DNA of 59,466 nt, taken from NCBI RefSeq assembly GCF_014649775.1, contig NZ_BMTR01000034.1, forward strand, positions 1 to 59,466. Direction: 5' to 3'. Origin of the DNA: Streptomyces longisporoflavus (lineage in GTDB: Bacteria > Actinomycetota > Actinomycetes > Streptomycetales > Streptomycetaceae). Under the pieces are notes generated by a model. That model searched no databases. It saw only the letters and a program-made list of their open reading frames with translations, and was not told where the DNA came from. Positions 7,414 to 16,139 of the stretch are shown in pieces. The stretch's first letter is position 1. Each line of letters opens with the position of its first letter. The position numbers were made by a program, and so were the translations under genes.

Positions 7414-8660
7414 CAGGGCACCATACCTTCGAAGGGAGTTCCCCAGCCGTCCTTCGCGTGCCGCCTGGCTGCCGCGGGCCACCCACTCTCCCAGGCCCGC
7501 CGCCATACGATCGAGCGCGCGACGACCACATACCGACCTCGCAGGGCATGCAGCATCGTGTTGTAGTCGAATTCCGAAACCGCGGCATCGACGTGGAGCT
7601 GTTTCTGGGCCTCGTCGACCAGGAGACGACGGTGACCGATCCGCAGAAATCGTGCGGTTCTCGCTTGTAGCTCCGCGGGGTCGTTCAGCAGGCCGCCCGT
7701 CTGAGGTGTGCTGCCCGCGCACAGTTGACGCTGCCTCGCCGGGCACGAACACGGGATGCACCGGTCGGCGAAGACGGCGGGATTCCACGTACCCAACTGC
7801 TCCCGTGCGGAGTGGACGAGGGCCAGGGCGCAGGAACTGTGCCGGTAGAGCGGGTATTCCGCCTTTCGTCCGAAGTGGACCAGCTGGACCCAGCGCTCCC
7901 GGTCGAAGACCTCGGTCATACCTTCCGTGGCCCGCATCGTCGCCGCGAGATGCGTCCGCAGGCGCGGATCGTCCTGCGGTACGCCGGGGCCGAGCCGCAG
8001 ACCGCTCAGGACCGAGCAGCGCATGCCCGAGGTGCGAAGGGCCTCGATGACCGTCTCCAAACCCGCTGCGTCCGGATGTAGTTCGCGCACGAACGGCCGC
8101 CAGAAGTGGACGGCGTGCTGGTTTCTCGATGCGCTCACCATCCGGGCGTTGGCCAGTGTTTCCTCCAAGTCCGCGGTCCTGCCCGCCTCCAGAGGGACCC
8201 CGGCAGCGTGTGCGAGCGATTGGCTGAAGAACCACACGACGGGCCAGCCAATGGCATCGATCTCGGCGACGAGGTCCTCTCGCAGGACCGACTTGGTGAT
8301 CAGGACCATCGTTCGCGGCGGAATGCGCCGCGACAGCTCCCGGAGAACCTCAATGGTCGCCCGGCGGTTCTCCGGACTCATCAGCATGTCGGTGTGGTTC
8401 CCGAGGCAGAGCGGCGTGAGGTCATCCTGCGGGTCGATCACCTCTGCGCGGCGCCCGTGCAGATACCGGCGGACCAGGTCGGCCAACTCCCGCGCCGTAA
8501 CGCGGGCGAAGGGCTTGACGGCGCGCATTCCGACGGTACCCAGGTAGCAGTAGGCGCAGTTGGCTGGGCAGCCGAGCACCGGATCGAGGGTGATCCAGGT
8601 GTCGTGCTCAGCGATGAGCGGTGGCAGGGAAACCGGGGTCCGCGCAGCAGCCGGAGTCAT
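7413..8660 (-). CDS. Radical SAM protein (spore-photoproduct-lyase/SPL-like class)
   Basis: 415 residues. CPANCAYCY (C31, C35, C38) is the CxxxCxxC site for the SAM-bound [4Fe-4S] cluster. GNHTDMLMSPENRR and MVLITKS follow, as in SPL-like and Rv2578c-like radical SAM proteins. A second cysteine group (C301, C304, C306, C314, around CIPCSCPARQRQLC) near the end of the barrel could hold an auxiliary cluster or zinc. The start ATG 8660 overlaps the upstream stop (ATGA), and the stop overlaps the HD gene start. Substrate is unknown. A nucleobase or modified nucleotide is one guess from the HD partner and SPL resemblance; a peptide or protein is the alternative. Confidence 0.85.
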   Translation of the reverse strand: MTPAAARTPVSLPPLIAEHDTWITLDPVLGCPANCAYCYLGTVGMRAVKPFARVTARELADLVRRYLHGRRAEVIDPQDDLTPLCLGNHTDMLMSPENRRATIEVLRELSRRIPPRTMVLITKSVLREDLVAEIDAIGWPVVWFFSQSLAHAAGVPLEAGRTADLEETLANARMVSASRNQHAVHFWRPFVRELHPDAAGLETVIEALRTSGMRCSVLSGLRLGPGVPQDDPRLRTHLAATMRATEGMTEVFDRERWVQLVHFGRKAEYPLYRHSSCALALVHSAREQLGTWNPAVFADRCIPCSCPARQRQLCAGSTPQTGGLLNDPAELQARTARFLRIGHRRLLVDEAQKQLHVDAAVSEFDYNTMLHALRGRYVVVARSIVWRRAWESGWPAAARRHAKDGWGTPFEGMVP

Positions 8661-10537
8661 TGCCACAGCTCCAGGAACGCGACGCGCAGGGCTTCGTAGC
8701 CGCCCTCCTTCGTCCTGGTCTCGTCCACGGGGTCCGAGTGTTTCCAGTGGAACGCGAATGTCTCCTCGATCAGGCTCCTGCTGTGGAGCCCGGAGGCGTG
8801 GAATTGCAGCTCGAACGAGTCGAAGAGCAGCTTCTGCCGCTTGCTGCGCGGGGTCCTGAAGTAAGGCTCGTAGAAGGATGTCTCCTCGGTGACGAGCAGG
8901 GTGGCGCCCACCGCGAACCGGCACAGGCGCAGCTCGATGAGCGAGCCGAACTCTTCCCGAAGGAGATCGAATCCTCCCAGGCTCTCCTCGGTCTTCCTGA
9001 GCAGGCTGGGGTTGGGCGCATAGGGGCCGTCGTCGTGCTCCGCGTAGGACATGGAAAGGCCGAAGTACTCCGGCATGTGGGGGCTGCAGACGGCGACCTG
9101 GAGACCGCCCCCGGCAGCGAGGAGGTCTCGGATCTCCCCGTTGAACTGGCCCCGCGGCGAGAGGTACGACTGCCCGGTTTCGGCGAGCAGCCGGATGGTC
9201 GAGATGCGGCCGGCAGCATCTTCCAGCGCGGCCTTCTTGGCGGCGTTGCGCTGTTGGTTGACCACGCGCTCGGATCCGCGGGTCGGGACGAACGCCGCCC
9301 GGCACCGTAGTGCGGAGGCGAGTACCTGAGGGGCGGTCGATATACGCGTACGTGTCTCCCCGGCCCCGGAGAGACGCCGGCGAAGGGCGCAGATGAGGTA
9401 GATCAGGGACGCCGCGTCCGGCTCGTCGTGCCCCATGGCGGCGCCGGCTGTCCACCGCGTCCGCTTCAGGCACTCCCTGAGGAGGAACCAGCGGTACATC
9501 ATCATGGCCCCGGGCAGTGCCATTTGCGGCAGAGCCTGGTACATCACCTGGCGCCACTGGGTGATGCACCTGATCTGACGGTCGATTCCGGACCGCGCCC
9601 CTTCGCCGAGGCTGACCTCGTCCCGCAGCAGATGCGCAGCCGCTTCGAGCAGCTTCGTGTGGTCCAGTGCCTGATCGCCGCCGTCGATTCGCTCGGTGGT
9701 CCTAAAGAGCAGATCGATCTCGAAGCGGGCGAAGTCCTCGAACACGTGGCCGCGGCGCCCGTTGCCGTAGTCAATGAAGTGGACTTCCGAATGGACGGAG
9801 TCCACCAGGACGTTGGCGAACCGCACGTCCCCGTGCAGGAGTCGGTCGTCGTGCACGGGAGCGACCCGGATCGACGTGGTGCTCTCCTCCCACCACTCGC
9901 GGAATCCGGCGAGTTCCGGCAGGTCGGGGCAGAAGGAGCGCGCCGTGTTGAGGGCGGCGAGTATGCCCATGTCCCATCGCAGGGGCGGCAGATACTTCAG
10001 CAGGGGCTGAGGGGCCTTCGAGTCGCGGACGCTCGTGCTGGCGGCGAGGTTCAGTGCGACGATGCGCAGACATTCGCGCAACGTCGACTCGGAGGGGGAT
10101 TCGTCGCGGTTGAGGCTCCAGAGATAGGTAGCGATGAGCTCGGCGAAGTCGCCGAAGTTGCTGATCTCCGCGAACGTCTTCCCGCCGACGTACGGGTACA
10201 CAACCGCGGACCACAGCTCCGACCGGGACTCGATCTCCACCTCGACCGGCCCGAACGTCCCGTCGAGCCCGTGTTCGGTCAGCCAGGGGTCGCCGCCGGT
10301 GTACCCCGACCGGTTCTCGTGCTCGGCGGCCATCTGCTCGCGCGGTCCGGCCTTCAGGACGAGCGGGTCAAGGTGTCCGGTCCATACCAGGGCCACAAGA
10401 GATCCGGTGTAGCCGCCGGGAAGCAGGCGCGCCACAGGTTCGTCCTCGGGCGCGGAGCCCGACAGTGCCGCGACACACCCGATGAGGCGGCGGATGTCTC
10501 CGCTGGAGAGATGCGCGTGATGACCGACGATCTGCAA
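8657..10537 (-). CDS. Phosphotransferase-fold (APH/TCAD9-like) kinase fused to a C-terminal PLD-like domain
   Basis: 626 residues from a TTG at 10537, chosen because AGGAGG lies five bases upstream; an ATG 69 bp further out lacks a site. The N-terminal half is an aminoglycoside-phosphotransferase-type kinase: K62 in LVLKAG, the catalytic loop HGDVRFANVLV (D237, N242) and the metal aspartate in IDYG (D256). The region resembles ternary-complex-associated kinase domains of bacterial conflict systems (recalled, not searched). From about residue 420, IRLLAETGQSYLSPRG starts a separate alpha/beta domain, perhaps a degenerate phospholipase-D-like or sensor module. It is first in the operon with the radical SAM and HD genes, so it may sense, phosphorylate or regulate. 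Confidence 0.75.
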   Translation of the reverse strand: MQIVGHHAHLSSGDIRRLIGCVAALSGSAPEDEPVARLLPGGYTGSLVALVWTGHLDPLVLKAGPREQMAAEHENRSGYTGGDPWLTEHGLDGTFGPVEVEIESRSELWSAVVYPYVGGKTFAEISNFGDFAELIATYLWSLNRDESPSESTLRECLRIVALNLAASTSVRDSKAPQPLLKYLPPLRWDMGILAALNTARSFCPDLPELAGFREWWEESTTSIRVAPVHDDRLLHGDVRFANVLVDSVHSEVHFIDYGNGRRGHVFEDFARFEIDLLFRTTERIDGGDQALDHTKLLEAAAHLLRDEVSLGEGARSGIDRQIRCITQWRQVMYQALPQMALPGAMMMYRWFLLRECLKRTRWTAGAAMGHDEPDAASLIYLICALRRRLSGAGETRTRISTAPQVLASALRCRAAFVPTRGSERVVNQQRNAAKKAALEDAAGRISTIRLLAETGQSYLSPRGQFNGEIRDLLAAGGGLQVAVCSPHMPEYFGLSMSYAEHDDGPYAPNPSLLRKTEESLGGFDLLREEFGSLIELRLCRFAVGATLLVTEETSFYEPYFRTPRSKRQKLLFDSFELQFHASGLHSRSLIEETFAFHWKHSDPVDETRTKEGGYEALRVAFLELWQ

Positions 10538-10692
10538 CGAGCCTCCTGGTTTCAGGATCAAACCCGCTAGTTCGGTGCTGCGGACCCCTGCCTGCACCGC
10601 TTTCAACCATACGCTCGCCCTGATGCCCTGTCAGCGCGCCCATCTGGCAGCGCTTTTGTTCCCTCAGTGCATGTCCGCCGGTCAGCCTGGGG

Positions 10693-10925
10693 TTAGTGAT
10701 ACGGGTGGGGTCCCTGCTCAAGCACGAGGCACCCTGGTCGCCTTGACGGCGGGCCCGGAGAACGCGAGCACGCGAGCATGCGGACGAACCGCGACCAGGC
10801 GTCCGGGTCGTGCACGGCGAGCGCGAAGACATGGCGGTTGTACCAGTGGGCGAAGCGCGCGGAGAGCGGCTGGGCGGCGGGGGACCACTTGAGGTTGCGT
10901 GCCGTGGCGGAGAAGTATTCGGCGG
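10693..10925 (-). pseudogene. C-terminal fragment of a FAD-dependent monooxygenase-like gene
   Basis: The frame reads SAEYFSATARNLKWSP, then FAHWYNRHVFALAVHDPDAW, then RFVRMLA, and stops at a TAA (10693-10695). The phrase resembles the C-terminal helices of FAD-dependent oxidoreductases of the epoxidase/hydroxylase type. No start or FAD-binding part exists, because the frame runs into an IS remnant at about 10925-10950. It looks like a gene destroyed by IS insertion and deletion. Confidence 0.4.
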
Positions 10926-10949
10926 AGTTCCCGGATGGGCCGACGCCGC

Positions 10950-11185
10950 GCTCTCCCCGTCGGCGTGTGCTGGCTCAATCTGCAGGAAGGCTGGTGGCGC
11001 ATCTTCCGCAAAGCCGCGCCGGCCGGCCAGTCGTTCGCCGACTGCGGCGACGTCGAACACGCCACCACCCTCGCCACCAGCCGGCGCAACAACCGTGCCA
11101 GCCCCTGGATCTGCGGCAGACCCGCACCACGTACCACCAACCCACCTGCTACGGCGCCGATATGCGTACACCGTTCGTGGAATCA
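10950..11185 (+). mobile_element. IS630-type transposase C-terminal remnant
   Basis: CWLNLQEGWWRIFRKAA, AGQSFAD, RASPWICGRPAP and, after a frameshift, PPTHLLRRRYAYTV match the conserved C-terminal block of a Streptomyces IS630-type transposase (recalled: WLNLQEGWWRLFRR...WxWGRPPP...LRRRxVYT). No start, no inverted repeats and at least one frameshift show it is dead. The rest of 10538-11393 holds only the adjoining monooxygenase fragment and a weak 67-codon frame at 11162-11365. Confidence 0.6.
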
Positions 11186-11393
11186 GCACCAGGGCCGGCG
11201 GTGCTGAACCGCCGTCTGGTCAGCGACGACGAGACCATGCCCGCCCGCCGGGAAGCCATGGTTGACCGGGTTATGGCCGGCCTCATGGCCCGCCGCCTCA
11301 ACGGTTGGGGCGCCGTCTCCTGGTGTGATGCGGCGAAACCAAACTATCTGCGTATTTCGGAATGAATCACCAGGAGGGCCGGAAGTCGACCTT

Positions 11394-12080
11394 CTATTCC
11401 TTCCGGTCGTCCCATGCCTTCCGATACCAGCCCCTGTAGGACGCCAGCAGCGCCGCGAGCGCGGCGCCAAGCCGGGGATCGGAGCCCGGGGCATGGAGCA
11501 GTACGGCCTCGGACGAGGGTTTGTGCTCCATGGTCTTTTGGCCGTCCGCACGCCATCTCACGCGCCGTGGCGCGCGCGGGAGGTCACCGTTGTCCAGCAC
11601 GGCGCCGATGAGGGCGAAGGGAAGCAGAGGAGCCAACAGCCAACAGAAACCCCACCAGAAGAGCCGTCCCTTGTAGCCCACGGCGTTTGGCCCGCCGGCC
11701 TGCGACACCGTCCAGCGGACACGCAAACCGCCGCCCCTGAACGCCTTGCGGCGCGTAATGGTGCCGATGATCTGCCCGTAGGCGTCAAGCACCTGGTAGG
11801 TCACACGGTGCCCCTCGACGGACTGCGTGACCAGGCGGGCCAGCATCTGCGTACGTTGCTCGTCGCCCCACAGGAGGAAGGAACGGGCCCCCTTCTTGCG
11901 GTCGCCGCGGTACGCGGGGATGCCGCCGGGCGGCAGCTCGCGTTCCACGTGCGCCAGGACGTGCGGCTGCACTCCGGGCCCCGCGATGTGGATGGGATAC
12001 ACGGGCGGCGCCAGGAGTCCGCCGGCTTGCGTGCTCCCACGCGGTCGCGGGGTGTCGTGCATGGTGAGACTGACGGTCAT
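11394..12080 (-). CDS. Uncharacterised membrane-associated protein
   Basis: 228 residues. A basic/proline N-terminus leads to a beta-rich domain (VTYQVLDAYGQIIGTITRRK, then GLRVRWTVSQAGG), a hydrophobic hairpin at about 147-165 (LFWWGFCWLLAPLLPFALIG) and a charged C-terminus. The beta part with a terminal membrane segment is reminiscent of LURP-one/scramblase-like proteins found in Streptomyces, but this is a weak resemblance. It is monocistronic, with 213 bp of non-coding sequence upstream. No function is assigned. Confidence 0.65.
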   Translation of the reverse strand: MTVSLTMHDTPRPRGSTQAGGLLAPPVYPIHIAGPGVQPHVLAHVERELPPGGIPAYRGDRKKGARSFLLWGDEQRTQMLARLVTQSVEGHRVTYQVLDAYGQIIGTITRRKAFRGGGLRVRWTVSQAGGPNAVGYKGRLFWWGFCWLLAPLLPFALIGAVLDNGDLPRAPRRVRWRADGQKTMEHKPSSEAVLLHAPGSDPRLGAALAALLASYRGWYRKAWDDRKE

Positions 12081-12292
12081 GGGCCCTGCTTTCCCTCGGT
12101 GGCGTCCGGGCGGCGGCGAGTGCGGGTGGTGTCCGGCGCCGCGGCGTCCGGCCCGGGGCTCCGCTCAGCAGCCGCCTCGCGCCTGAATGCAGGAACTGTA
12201 GTGCGTCCTCGAAAGGGCGCCTGCAGAGGTAGGGCTGCGACCCCCTGTGAGCGCAGACAGCGCAAGAACCCAAGCCCTCGCCAGAGCAGCTT

Positions 12293-12610
12293 TCAAAGAT
12301 CGAAATCGGGCCGCAGCGCCTGACCCACCCGCTCCATCGCCTCCGGGGGCGACGGTGCCACGCGCTGCGCTCCGGCGCACCGGTCAGAGCGGAGTTGCTG
12401 CACAGTGACCGCGGCAGCCGTGCATGGCATCAGGTCACCGATGACCGCCCGGGCGCCCTCGTTCGCGGCGTAGTGCTCGGAGTAGGCCGCGTCCGCGCCG
12501 CGCGCGAACTCCTCGATGTCGACCGGCCATCGGCCTTCCCCGCTCGCCCACGGCCATCGCTCGGCCCGGTAGGCGGCCAAGCCGTCGGCACCTGGGGCCA
12601 TGACGCCCAC
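12293..12610 (-). CDS. Small hypothetical protein (possibly fragment)
   Basis: 105 residues from ATG 12610 (or 12601). AAYRAERWPWASGEGRWPVD and EEFARGADAAYSEHYAANEG look like real coding. The C-terminal third (VTVQQLRSDRCAGAQRV) is less so. It follows the DUF6461 gene by 100 bp on the same strand and may be a decayed partner or duplicate of it. No family recognised. Confidence 0.4.
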   Translation of the reverse strand: MGVMAPGADGLAAYRAERWPWASGEGRWPVDIEEFARGADAAYSEHYAANEGARAVIGDLMPCTAAAVTVQQLRSDRCAGAQRVAPSPPEAMERVGQALRPDFDL

Positions 12611-12710
12611 CCGTTGGCGTTCGACGACACGGCGCCACGAGCAGCCCCCGAAGGCGCCCCCTGCGGTCGGACGGTGCCGTTCGCCCCGACTGACGTCACG
12701 GGCAGCACCG

Positions 12711-13358
12711 TCAGCCGAACTTCAGGACCACCAGCGGAACCTGACGCAGGGCGCTCAGGGTGAGCGGGAGGCCGGCCAGAGCACAGACGGCACGCATGGC
12801 GATGGAACTGTCGGCCTCGCCCGGCTCGATGCCTTCCGCCTCCACGGTGCCGGCGGCTTCGAATGCCGCGCGCAGTTCGGCGGGCATACGGGGAAGATCC
12901 TCCTCCAGGGCGAGGCAGTCGACGTCGACCCATGCGACCTGCTTGCCGTCGACGGCATAGGTGAGGCTGGCATCCCCGTTGATGCTGAACACGCTCGTGG
13001 CCGCCGTCCGTCCATCGGCGGACAGTGCCTCCGCCGCGTCCTCGAAGGTGAACCCGGAGTCGTCGTAGACGAAGGTCCACTCGCCGACGCGTCCCGCCAA
13101 CAGCGCCGCGGACGATCCCGGCTCCATACCGAGAGCCGCGCACGGCAGTGACGTCCACTCGTCCGGCCTGCTGTCGGGCAGTTCGCAGGGCTGCATCAAC
13201 CTCGTTTTGGCGCCGAGCCTTTCCAGCGCCTCCGCCGGTTCGATGCCGTGTACGACGTGCAGGATGTGGTAGGGGTCCTCGGAGGCCAGATCAGTGATCC
13301 ATATCGGCGTTCCTTCGGGATCGAGCGTGTGCGGCGGGAAGCCGGGCGTGGGCATCAT
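12711..13358 (-). CDS. DUF6461-family protein
   Basis: 215 residues. The opening (about 20-55) ASEDPYHILHVVHGIEPAEA is the hallmark start of DUF6461 proteins, followed by a beta-rich acidic domain with GEWTFVYDDSGF. There is no signal peptide, so it is cytosolic. Several DUF6461-like proteins sit beside polymorphic-toxin genes and behave like immunity proteins (family-level association, unproven here); no toxin gene is visible nearby. The start is the first of two ATGs at 13358 behind AAGAGG. The 303 bp upstream contain a perfect palindrome at 13641-13655. Confidence 0.7.
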   Translation of the reverse strand: MMPTPGFPPHTLDPEGTPIWITDLASEDPYHILHVVHGIEPAEALERLGAKTRLMQPCELPDSRPDEWTSLPCAALGMEPGSSAALLAGRVGEWTFVYDDSGFTFEDAAEALSADGRTAATSVFSINGDASLTYAVDGKQVAWVDVDCLALEEDLPRMPAELRAAFEAAGTVEAEGIEPGEADSSIAMRAVCALAGLPLTLSALRQVPLVVLKFG

Positions 13359-13640
13359 GGACCTCTTTCCTCAGTGGCGCGTGCTGGCCTCCCCGGCAGC
13401 GGTGCCGCAGGTGACGCCGGGAGGACCTGCGGCTGGCAACGCCCCGATCGGGGAATGACGACGGTTACCGTAGCCCCCGCCCCCTCGCCGCACCCGGCAA
13501 CTGGACCTGTTGCACCGGTAATTCAGAACGACGGGAGGCATCCAACGAGCACACGTACTCGCCGTCCTGAGTGGCGAACTCGGCGGCGGGGCACTGAGTC
13601 CGGCCGCCTGTCGCCGTACGCGCAGCTGCGGATCACGCGT

Positions 13641-13655
13641 TTAGACCAGGTCTAA
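13641..13655. promoter_or_regulatory. Orphan 15-bp palindrome (TTAGACC-A-GGTCTAA)
   Basis: Two perfect 7-bp arms flank a single A, a typical TetR/MarR-class operator form. It lies seven bases downstream of the broken enoyl-CoA hydratase stop and 283 bp before the DUF6461 start. No regulator gene is close. It may be left from a deleted promoter region. The rest of 13359-13661 shows nothing else. Confidence 0.4.
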
Positions 13656-13661
13656 GCTGCT

Positions 13662-14210
13662 TCAGGCGAGGCCGTCGATCAGGTCCTCGAGGCGGCGCTC
13701 CCCGTCCCGGGTCTGCGCGCCGGCGGGCAGTGTGTCGACGACATGGTCGAGCTCGGCAGCCGGCACGGCCCGGTTCACCCAGCCGATCCGTTCCGCGGTC
13801 GGGGCATCGACCAGCGGGCCGCTGAGAATGATCTCCAGCGCGCGTGCGCGGCCGACGAGGCCGGGCAGATAGACGGTGCCTCCCGCGCCCGGGATGATGC
13901 CCATCGTGTCTTCCGGCTGAGCCAAGCCGGCATGCTCACGAGCCGCGAACCGCATGTCCATCGCGGACAGCAGTTCCGCACCGCCTCCGCGTACCGGCCC
14001 GCGCAGCTTGGCGATGGTGATCTGCGGCAGGGTCCGGATGCGTTCGTGCAGCCGCATCATCGGATTCAAGGAGGGGTCCTGCTCCGAGGCGACGTCAAGC
14101 GCCGCGAACGACTGAGGGTCCTCGGCGATGCGCATGTCTCCGTGCGCGATGAAGAAGTCCGGGTCCGCGCTGTCGAAAGGGATCACTCGGACGTCGGCGG
14201 CGGCGAACAT
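13662..14210 (-). pseudogene. Enoyl-CoA hydratase/isomerase family gene, truncated at both ends
   Basis: 182 codons remain. They include DFFIAHGDM, ITIAKLRGPVRGGGAELL (first half of the oxyanion hole) and MGIIPGAGGTVYLPGLVGRA (second), typical crotonase features. A full crotonase has about 250-280 residues. The N-terminal VTFDHPP-type strand and helix (some 35 residues) are missing, and the open frame starts at MFAAADVRV. The C-terminus jumps from AVPAAELD into an unrelated tail and stops early, so the C-terminal helical region is gone. I infer inactivation by deletion or frameshift. Confidence 0.7.
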
Positions 14211-14247
14211 GCCGGGGGAGTGGGAGCGGTGCGCCCCACAGACGGGG

Positions 14248-14280
14248 GTGGCCTCCCGCGCGGGCAGCGTGGGAGGCCAC
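14248..14280 (-). terminator. Terminator hairpin after the Tap-type peptidase
   Basis: A perfect 10-bp stem (GTGGCCTCCC with GGGAGGCCAC) around a 13-base loop, 18 bp beyond the stop of the 14299-15834 gene. Confidence 0.75.
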
Positions 14281-14298
14281 GAGTCTCGGCTCGGTGCG

Positions 14299-15834
14299 TC
14301 AGGCCCGGCAGGACACGTCGTGCCCGGGTAGCCTGCCGTCGGCCAAGTAGGAGTTGACCTGCGTGTCCGCGCACGAGTTGCCGTACTCGCCGTAGATCCC
14401 GTGTTGGTTGGCGCCGGGCAGGGTCACGAGGCGGGAGTGGGACCACCGATCCCGTACCTGCCGGGCGCCGGCATAGGTGGTACGGGTGTCGCCGGTGGCA
14501 TTGACCAACAGGGCCGGGACGTTGTTGTCGACCACGGTCGGAGCTTCCGCCGGGCCGTCCCAGAACTCGCACGCGGTGATGTTGTACGACAGCGGGGCGG
14601 CGAAGGGGTGTTTCTTGCGGGCGGCTTGGATGTCGCGCCAGTAGCTCTGGGTCCCGCGCTGCGTCGCGACATCTCCGCACAGGATGGCGGCCTGCGCGCT
14701 GCCCTGTTGTGAACCGGCCTTGGTGGTCATGGCTGCCAGCAGCCCGGACAACTCCGCTCCGGGCTCGGCGTGTTGCCCGTCGGCGGCGTGCGCGAGCGTT
14801 CGGGTTGCGGTGGCCAGGTCGGCCCGGGGCTTGTCGAGGTCGCTGCCCAGGCCGCTGAAGTAGACCAGGGGAACGAAGTGTTCGTCGACGCGGAAGTCGC
14901 CGACCCGTAGCGGCTTCTCGGCCGCGGCCTGCTGGATGCGACGCACGGTGGCCAGCACTGAGCCGGCGGTGCGGCCCAGGGCGTAGGTGTCGTGCCGGGC
15001 GGCAGTCCAGGACGCCCAGGCGTGCAGCGCTCGTTCGTTGGCTTCCGTGGAGTCGGCGAGGAGTGTCTGGGTGTATCGGGCGGGGTCGATGACACCGTCC
15101 AGCACCATGCGGTCGGTGCGGCCGGGGAACAGTTCGGTGTAGACCTGTCCGAGGTAGGAGCCGTAGGAGTAGCCGAGGTAGGAGATCTGCTGCGCGCCCA
15201 GCGCTGCCCGGACGATGTCCATGTCCCTGGCCGTATTGCGGGTGCTGACGTAGGGCAGCACATCTGCGTTCGTCTCTCGGCACCGCTTCGCGAGGTCGCG
15301 CTGACGGGCGACCGAGTGCTTGAACCCGGCCCGGCCCTTGCCGGCCGAGAAGACCGTGGAACCGATGTCCCAGCCGCAGTCCAGCGGCGTGGAGCGGCCG
15401 ACGAAGCGCGGGTCCAGGCCGATGAGGTCGTACTTCTTGGCGACCTTTCCCATGGCTGCGCCGACGGTGAGCGGCATGTCGAGACTCGGCCCGCCGGGGC
15501 CGCCGTTGTTGAGGAGCAGTGGGCCGACGCGGTGTGCTGGATCGGCGGCGCGGAGCCGGGATATGGCTATGGTGAGGGTGCGGCCGCCGGGGTCGGTGTA
15601 GTCCAGTGGCACGGTGAGGTCGGCACACTGGGCTCCCGCGTCATCGAGCTTCTGTCCATCGGGGTCGTCGGGTCCTTGCGCACAGTTGTGCCAGTCGATG
15701 TCCTGGGTGTGGAATCTCCCGAGGTCCGAGGGCTTCTGGGTCGCATGCGCGGCTGTGACGGGCGACGCTCCCGCTGCCACGGCCAGCATGACGGCACTGG
15801 CAACGGCCGCTTGTCCACCTCTGGTCATCTGCAT
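14299..15834 (-). CDS. Secreted alpha/beta-hydrolase, tripeptidyl-aminopeptidase (Tap/SlpD-like)
   Basis: 511 residues from ATG 15834 (ATG 15828 equally possible). A signal peptide (MTRGGQAAVASAVMLAV to TAAHA) precedes a mature enzyme beginning QDIDWHNC. LLLNNGGPGGPSLDM is the oxyanion-hole region, GYSYGSYLG (YSYGS) carries the nucleophile serine, ATGDTRTTYAGAR contains the probable acid, and NQHGIYGEYG the histidine. Paired cysteines near DVSC and NSC at the end fit the family disulfide. Such enzymes remove N-terminal tripeptides from exported proteins or act as broad esterases outside the cell. It has its own terminator and no obvious partner. Confidence 0.88.
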   Translation of the reverse strand: MQMTRGGQAAVASAVMLAVAAGASPVTAAHATQKPSDLGRFHTQDIDWHNCAQGPDDPDGQKLDDAGAQCADLTVPLDYTDPGGRTLTIAISRLRAADPAHRVGPLLLNNGGPGGPSLDMPLTVGAAMGKVAKKYDLIGLDPRFVGRSTPLDCGWDIGSTVFSAGKGRAGFKHSVARQRDLAKRCRETNADVLPYVSTRNTARDMDIVRAALGAQQISYLGYSYGSYLGQVYTELFPGRTDRMVLDGVIDPARYTQTLLADSTEANERALHAWASWTAARHDTYALGRTAGSVLATVRRIQQAAAEKPLRVGDFRVDEHFVPLVYFSGLGSDLDKPRADLATATRTLAHAADGQHAEPGAELSGLLAAMTTKAGSQQGSAQAAILCGDVATQRGTQSYWRDIQAARKKHPFAAPLSYNITACEFWDGPAEAPTVVDNNVPALLVNATGDTRTTYAGARQVRDRWSHSRLVTLPGANQHGIYGEYGNSCADTQVNSYLADGRLPGHDVSCRA

Positions 15835-16139
15835 ATACGGCACGCTAGGCGCGCGATCGCCCGGTCTCGCTGCGGCCATCCCCCGAGTTGGGCCTGGGGA
15901 TAGCCCTACTGGGCTCGATCCGCTTTGACGGACATCTGAGATCGATCCATGCCGTCCAGCGCGAGGATCGCGCTTCCTTCCATGGCATTGGCGCCCTCGA
16001 TCATCCCGTACCGGCACCGCGTGCAACCAACGGGACTTCTTGCTCCGGGCACGCACGCACCACGGTCACGCTCGGCCACCCGTACCCCTCCAGAGCAGTC
16101 GAGTTACTTGGGACGGAAGGAGAGCTGCGGCGTCCCGGC
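15835..16139. other. 305-bp non-coding stretch upstream of the peptidase gene
   Basis: It separates two same-strand genes, so it should hold the peptidase promoter. ATCCCC (15878-15883) and GGGGAT (15896-15901) form a short inverted repeat about 45-65 bp before the start. No gene was seen. Confidence 0.35.

Noticed and set aside
7504..7506. Earlier ATG for the HD protein
   Set aside because: It would overlap the radical SAM gene by 94 nt, while ATG 7413 gives an exact TGATG junction as in the rest of the operon.
11162..11365. 67-codon plus-strand frame after the IS630 remnant
   Set aside because: It begins inside the transposase remnant and has no ribosome-binding site or recognisable motif.
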